Source: an uncultured Alphaproteobacteria bacterium (GTDB taxonomy: Bacteria; Pseudomonadota; Alphaproteobacteria; RF32; CAG-239). Taken from it: a DNA stretch of 7,646 nucleotides. The notes beneath the pieces are model-generated. The model ran no database searches, was not told the origin of the DNA, and was given only the letters and a program-made list of their open reading frames with translations. Shown piece by piece: positions 5,920 through 7,646 of this stretch; within the stretch, counting starts at the first letter, position 1, and each line of letters begins with the position of its first letter. The stretch spans positions 1-7,646 of the forward strand of contig CAMOLN010000038.1 of the NCBI GenBank assembly GCA_946618745.1, written 5' to 3'. Both the position numbers and the translations under genes were made by a program.

Positions 5920-7584
5920 TTAGCGCGAATTTCCGTTATTTCTTTGGGTAGGACGAGGATTTTTTTGGGAATCTTGAACGTGTAACATCCGCTCTTTAAG
6001 ACGATTTAATCTTTCTCTTCGGCGTTCTATATCATCTTTTACAGAGTTAAGTGTGTTATTTTCTTTTTTCAAAGTTTCCAGGTTTTGAATTAAAACTTCT
6101 GTAGCAGCAATATGTCCGGCAAAGGTTTCCGGTAAAGTTAAAGGTTTTTCTTCAGAAATTCTTTCACTTTTATTTTTATCTTTACCCTCAAATAATGTTC
6201 TAACCTCATCGGGAAATGGTTGACTTTGAGCTTTGTTACATTGATTTTTGGCCATTTCTATCAAAGCTTCGTTAGAGGGAACTTCTTTGCCATTTCTACG
6301 AGCCTGTTGAAAACGCCAGAACATTTCGTGTGCATTCGCTAATTCTTCTTCTTTTTGTTTTCCATTTTTAATTTGTTGGTTTTGTTTATTAAATTTTCTT
6401 TTATTAGGATTTTGAGAATATTGGTTGTTCAGAACATATTGCGCATAATATTCGGCAAATAAATCGGCTTGATTACAGAGCTCGTTGGTGGGAGAACCAA
6501 ATTGATGAATTTCTTCCACACCTTTTGTTAAAAAATTTTTTCGAGCTGTTACAATTGCGTTAACTATTTGTTGGTTATTGTTCAGTAAACTTTCATCTTG
6601 TGTTGATAATTTCATACCTAAAGTTTGATCTAACTTTAAATTATAAATTCTTTCAAGTGTCTTCATATCAACGTTAACGCCTTGATCATTAAGTATGTTT
6701 GAAGCGTCAACTAATTGGACCTTAGTGGTCATGGCTTGCACAGCTTTAAATTTTGCTGGCGAAAGATCTTCCACAGTCATAGCGGAATCAACCCATTCTC
6801 CCTTCTGTTTGCCATTTTCTTCTTTGATTTGATAGAATTTATATTTATTGCCTTGTAATTTCAGTCTTCCGCTACCAATTCGTTCAAACAGTTTTTTGGT
6901 TTCATCCGGCAAGGGGGCATTAAGGGATTGCCGAGCAGCTTCAATAGCTTCAATAGCTTCTTGGTGGTTTTTACGAATATCTTCCATATTATCGTTATCG
7001 GGGGAGAGTTTTTTGTAGACGGAAGAAGCTGCTGATTTGGTCAATTCTTTACCGCCGCGCCATAACTTACTCCCTCCTTTTTCCAACCAGCGAGCACCTT
7101 CGTATAGAACAGCTGAAGGAATGCCGCAACCTTTATCAAGACACCAAGCGATACCTGCTTCTAACCATTCCTTCATAAGATAATCAATGATATCGCCATC
7201 AGACATTTTGATTTTTTCGTCATCATAATGACCGAGATCGAGAGGTTCATCGCCTTTTTTAATTGTGGCAGCTTTTTGGTTGTTGGAATTTTCGGTATTT
7301 TGTGTCGGATCGGGCTGAGTAGGTTCTTCTTCGTTGACAGTTAAGGTTGGTTGTTCGGTATTTTCGTGGACAGTTAAACCTTCTTCTTGTTCATTTATAT
7401 TTAGGCCGTGAAGTTCATTTTGACGTAATTTAGCTCTTTCTTCAGCGGAAAGTCCTTCCATCTTTTGTGCACGTTCTGCTAACCGATCGATGCCTTGAGT
7501 ATTGTTATCAAGGCCAAGATTTTCTCGAGCTAATGGTTTAAATTTTTTCCGTTGTTCTTTTCTGATCTCTTCTGTGGTTGACAT
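5920..7584 (-). CDS. Soluble helix-rich protein of unknown function, first gene of the coupling-protein operon
   Basis: I do not recognise this 554-residue protein. It has no signal peptide and no clear membrane helix. Visible parts are: a charged N-terminus (1-60); a Thr/Glu/Asn/Gln-rich low-complexity stretch (about 62-105) with a short repeat beginning LTVHE/LTVNE; a more hydrophobic amphipathic block (about 130-190, with three Trp and a C-x4-C at 148-153); a helical middle; an Asn/Gln/Lys-rich linker (about 385-412); and a coiled-coil-like C-terminus (about 492-537) ending in a basic, polar tail. A motif PxPDExxxLFE occurs twice (224-234 and 456-466). It lacks the histidine cluster of HUH relaxases. 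The ATG is preceded by a full AAGGAGG (7590-7596, 5-nt spacing). As the promoter-proximal, likely cytosolic member of the operon it could be a substrate adaptor or relaxosome-like accessory protein, but that is a guess from position. Confidence 0.88.
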   Translation of the reverse strand: MSTTEEIRKEQRKKFKPLARENLGLDNNTQGIDRLAERAQKMEGLSAEERAKLRQNELHGLNINEQEEGLTVHENTEQPTLTVNEEEPTQPDPTQNTENSNNQKAATIKKGDEPLDLGHYDDEKIKMSDGDIIDYLMKEWLEAGIAWCLDKGCGIPSAVLYEGARWLEKGGSKLWRGGKELTKSAASSVYKKLSPDNDNMEDIRKNHQEAIEAIEAARQSLNAPLPDETKKLFERIGSGRLKLQGNKYKFYQIKEENGKQKGEWVDSAMTVEDLSPAKFKAVQAMTTKVQLVDASNILNDQGVNVDMKTLERIYNLKLDQTLGMKLSTQDESLLNNNQQIVNAIVTARKNFLTKGVEEIHQFGSPTNELCNQADLFAEYYAQYVLNNQYSQNPNKRKFNKQNQQIKNGKQKEEELANAHEMFWRFQQARRNGKEVPSNEALIEMAKNQCNKAQSQPFPDEVRTLFEGKDKNKSERISEEKPLTLPETFAGHIAATEVLIQNLETLKKENNTLNSVKDDIERRRERLNRLKERMLHVQDSQKNPRPTQRNNGNSR

Positions 7585-7589
7585 TATTG

Positions 7590-7596
7590 CCTCCTT
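7590..7596 (-). promoter_or_regulatory. Strong Shine-Dalgarno, with a second copy upstream
   Basis: AAGGAGG lies 5 nt before the ATG of the 554-residue gene. The sequence ATAAGGA occurs twice on the minus strand (7592-7598 and 7603-7609), 11 nt apart, so a second weaker ribosome-binding element stands just upstream in the short leader. Confidence 0.8.
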
Positions 7597-7617
7597 ATAG
7601 AATCCTTATTTATTCGC

Positions 7618-7646
7618 ATTATAGCAAGTATTTCATCTTTTGTCCA
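7618..7646 (-). promoter_or_regulatory. Sigma-70-type promoter of the leftward four-gene operon
   Basis: On the minus strand, TGGACA (7641-7646, five of six matches to TTGACA) is followed by a 17-nt spacer and a perfect TATAAT (7618-7623). TG stands one base before the -10 hexamer, so it is also an extended -10. Transcription would begin near 7611, giving a leader of about 26 nt with the strong Shine-Dalgarno. The window ends at the -35 box, so any operator further upstream cannot be seen. Confidence 0.78.

Noticed and set aside
5654..5923. 89-residue open frame on the plus strand
   Set aside because: It lies antisense to the 157-residue gene, whose start, Shine-Dalgarno and paralogue match are firm.
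5920..7584. Relaxase (MobA/TraI-like) call for the 554-residue protein
   Set aside because: There is no HUH histidine motif, no N-terminal catalytic tyrosine setting and no helicase motifs; the neighbourhood alone is not enough.
1..7646. CRISPR array, tRNA, insertion sequence or attachment site
   Set aside because: I saw no regular spaced repeats, no cloverleaf-like sequence, no transposase and no flanking direct repeats in the window.

Overview
The window looks chromosomal and comes from an AT-rich alphaproteobacterium. The best clue is the right-pointing cluster maf, short RNase E/G gene, yacG, which is a common gene order in Alphaproteobacteria. The low-GC codon use and a nearby type IV secretion gene would fit a host-associated or gut lineage, but the taxon cannot be fixed from this sequence.

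Positions 1-1892, plus strand, hold housekeeping genes. A Maf nucleotide pyrophosphatase is cut by the left edge. One base after it comes a compact RNase E/G endoribonuclease, and yacG overlaps the end of that gene by an ATGA junction. These three genes are almost certainly co-transcribed.

Positions 1882-1905 hold a perfect 10-bp hairpin with a 4-nt loop. It lies across the ends of two convergent genes whose stop codons are 2 bp apart. It reads as a bidirectional terminator built into both coding sequences, so both proteins end in -Ala-Gln.

Positions 1895-7646, minus strand, hold one leftward operon of four genes. A near-consensus promoter sits at the right edge. In order of transcription the genes encode: a 554-residue soluble, helix-rich protein of unknown function; a 157-residue protein with two membrane helices; a 412-residue protein with a related membrane module, a long proline-rich linker and a folded C-terminal domain; and a 741-residue VirD4/TraG-family type IV coupling ATPase. 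The only gap of note is 60 nt before the 412-residue gene, and it contains repeated TAACC/GGTTA elements.

The two small membrane proteins are paralogues. Their first 103 residues align without gaps and share five tryptophans. I infer that the operon encodes a coupling-protein-centred inner-membrane complex: an ATPase, two membrane-anchored partners and a cytosolic adaptor. This is comparable in layout, though not shown to be homologous, to the multi-subunit coupling complex of Dot/Icm systems. No relaxase and no VirB channel genes are visible, so conjugation and effector export cannot be told apart here. I see no tRNA, CRISPR array, insertion sequence or attachment site.
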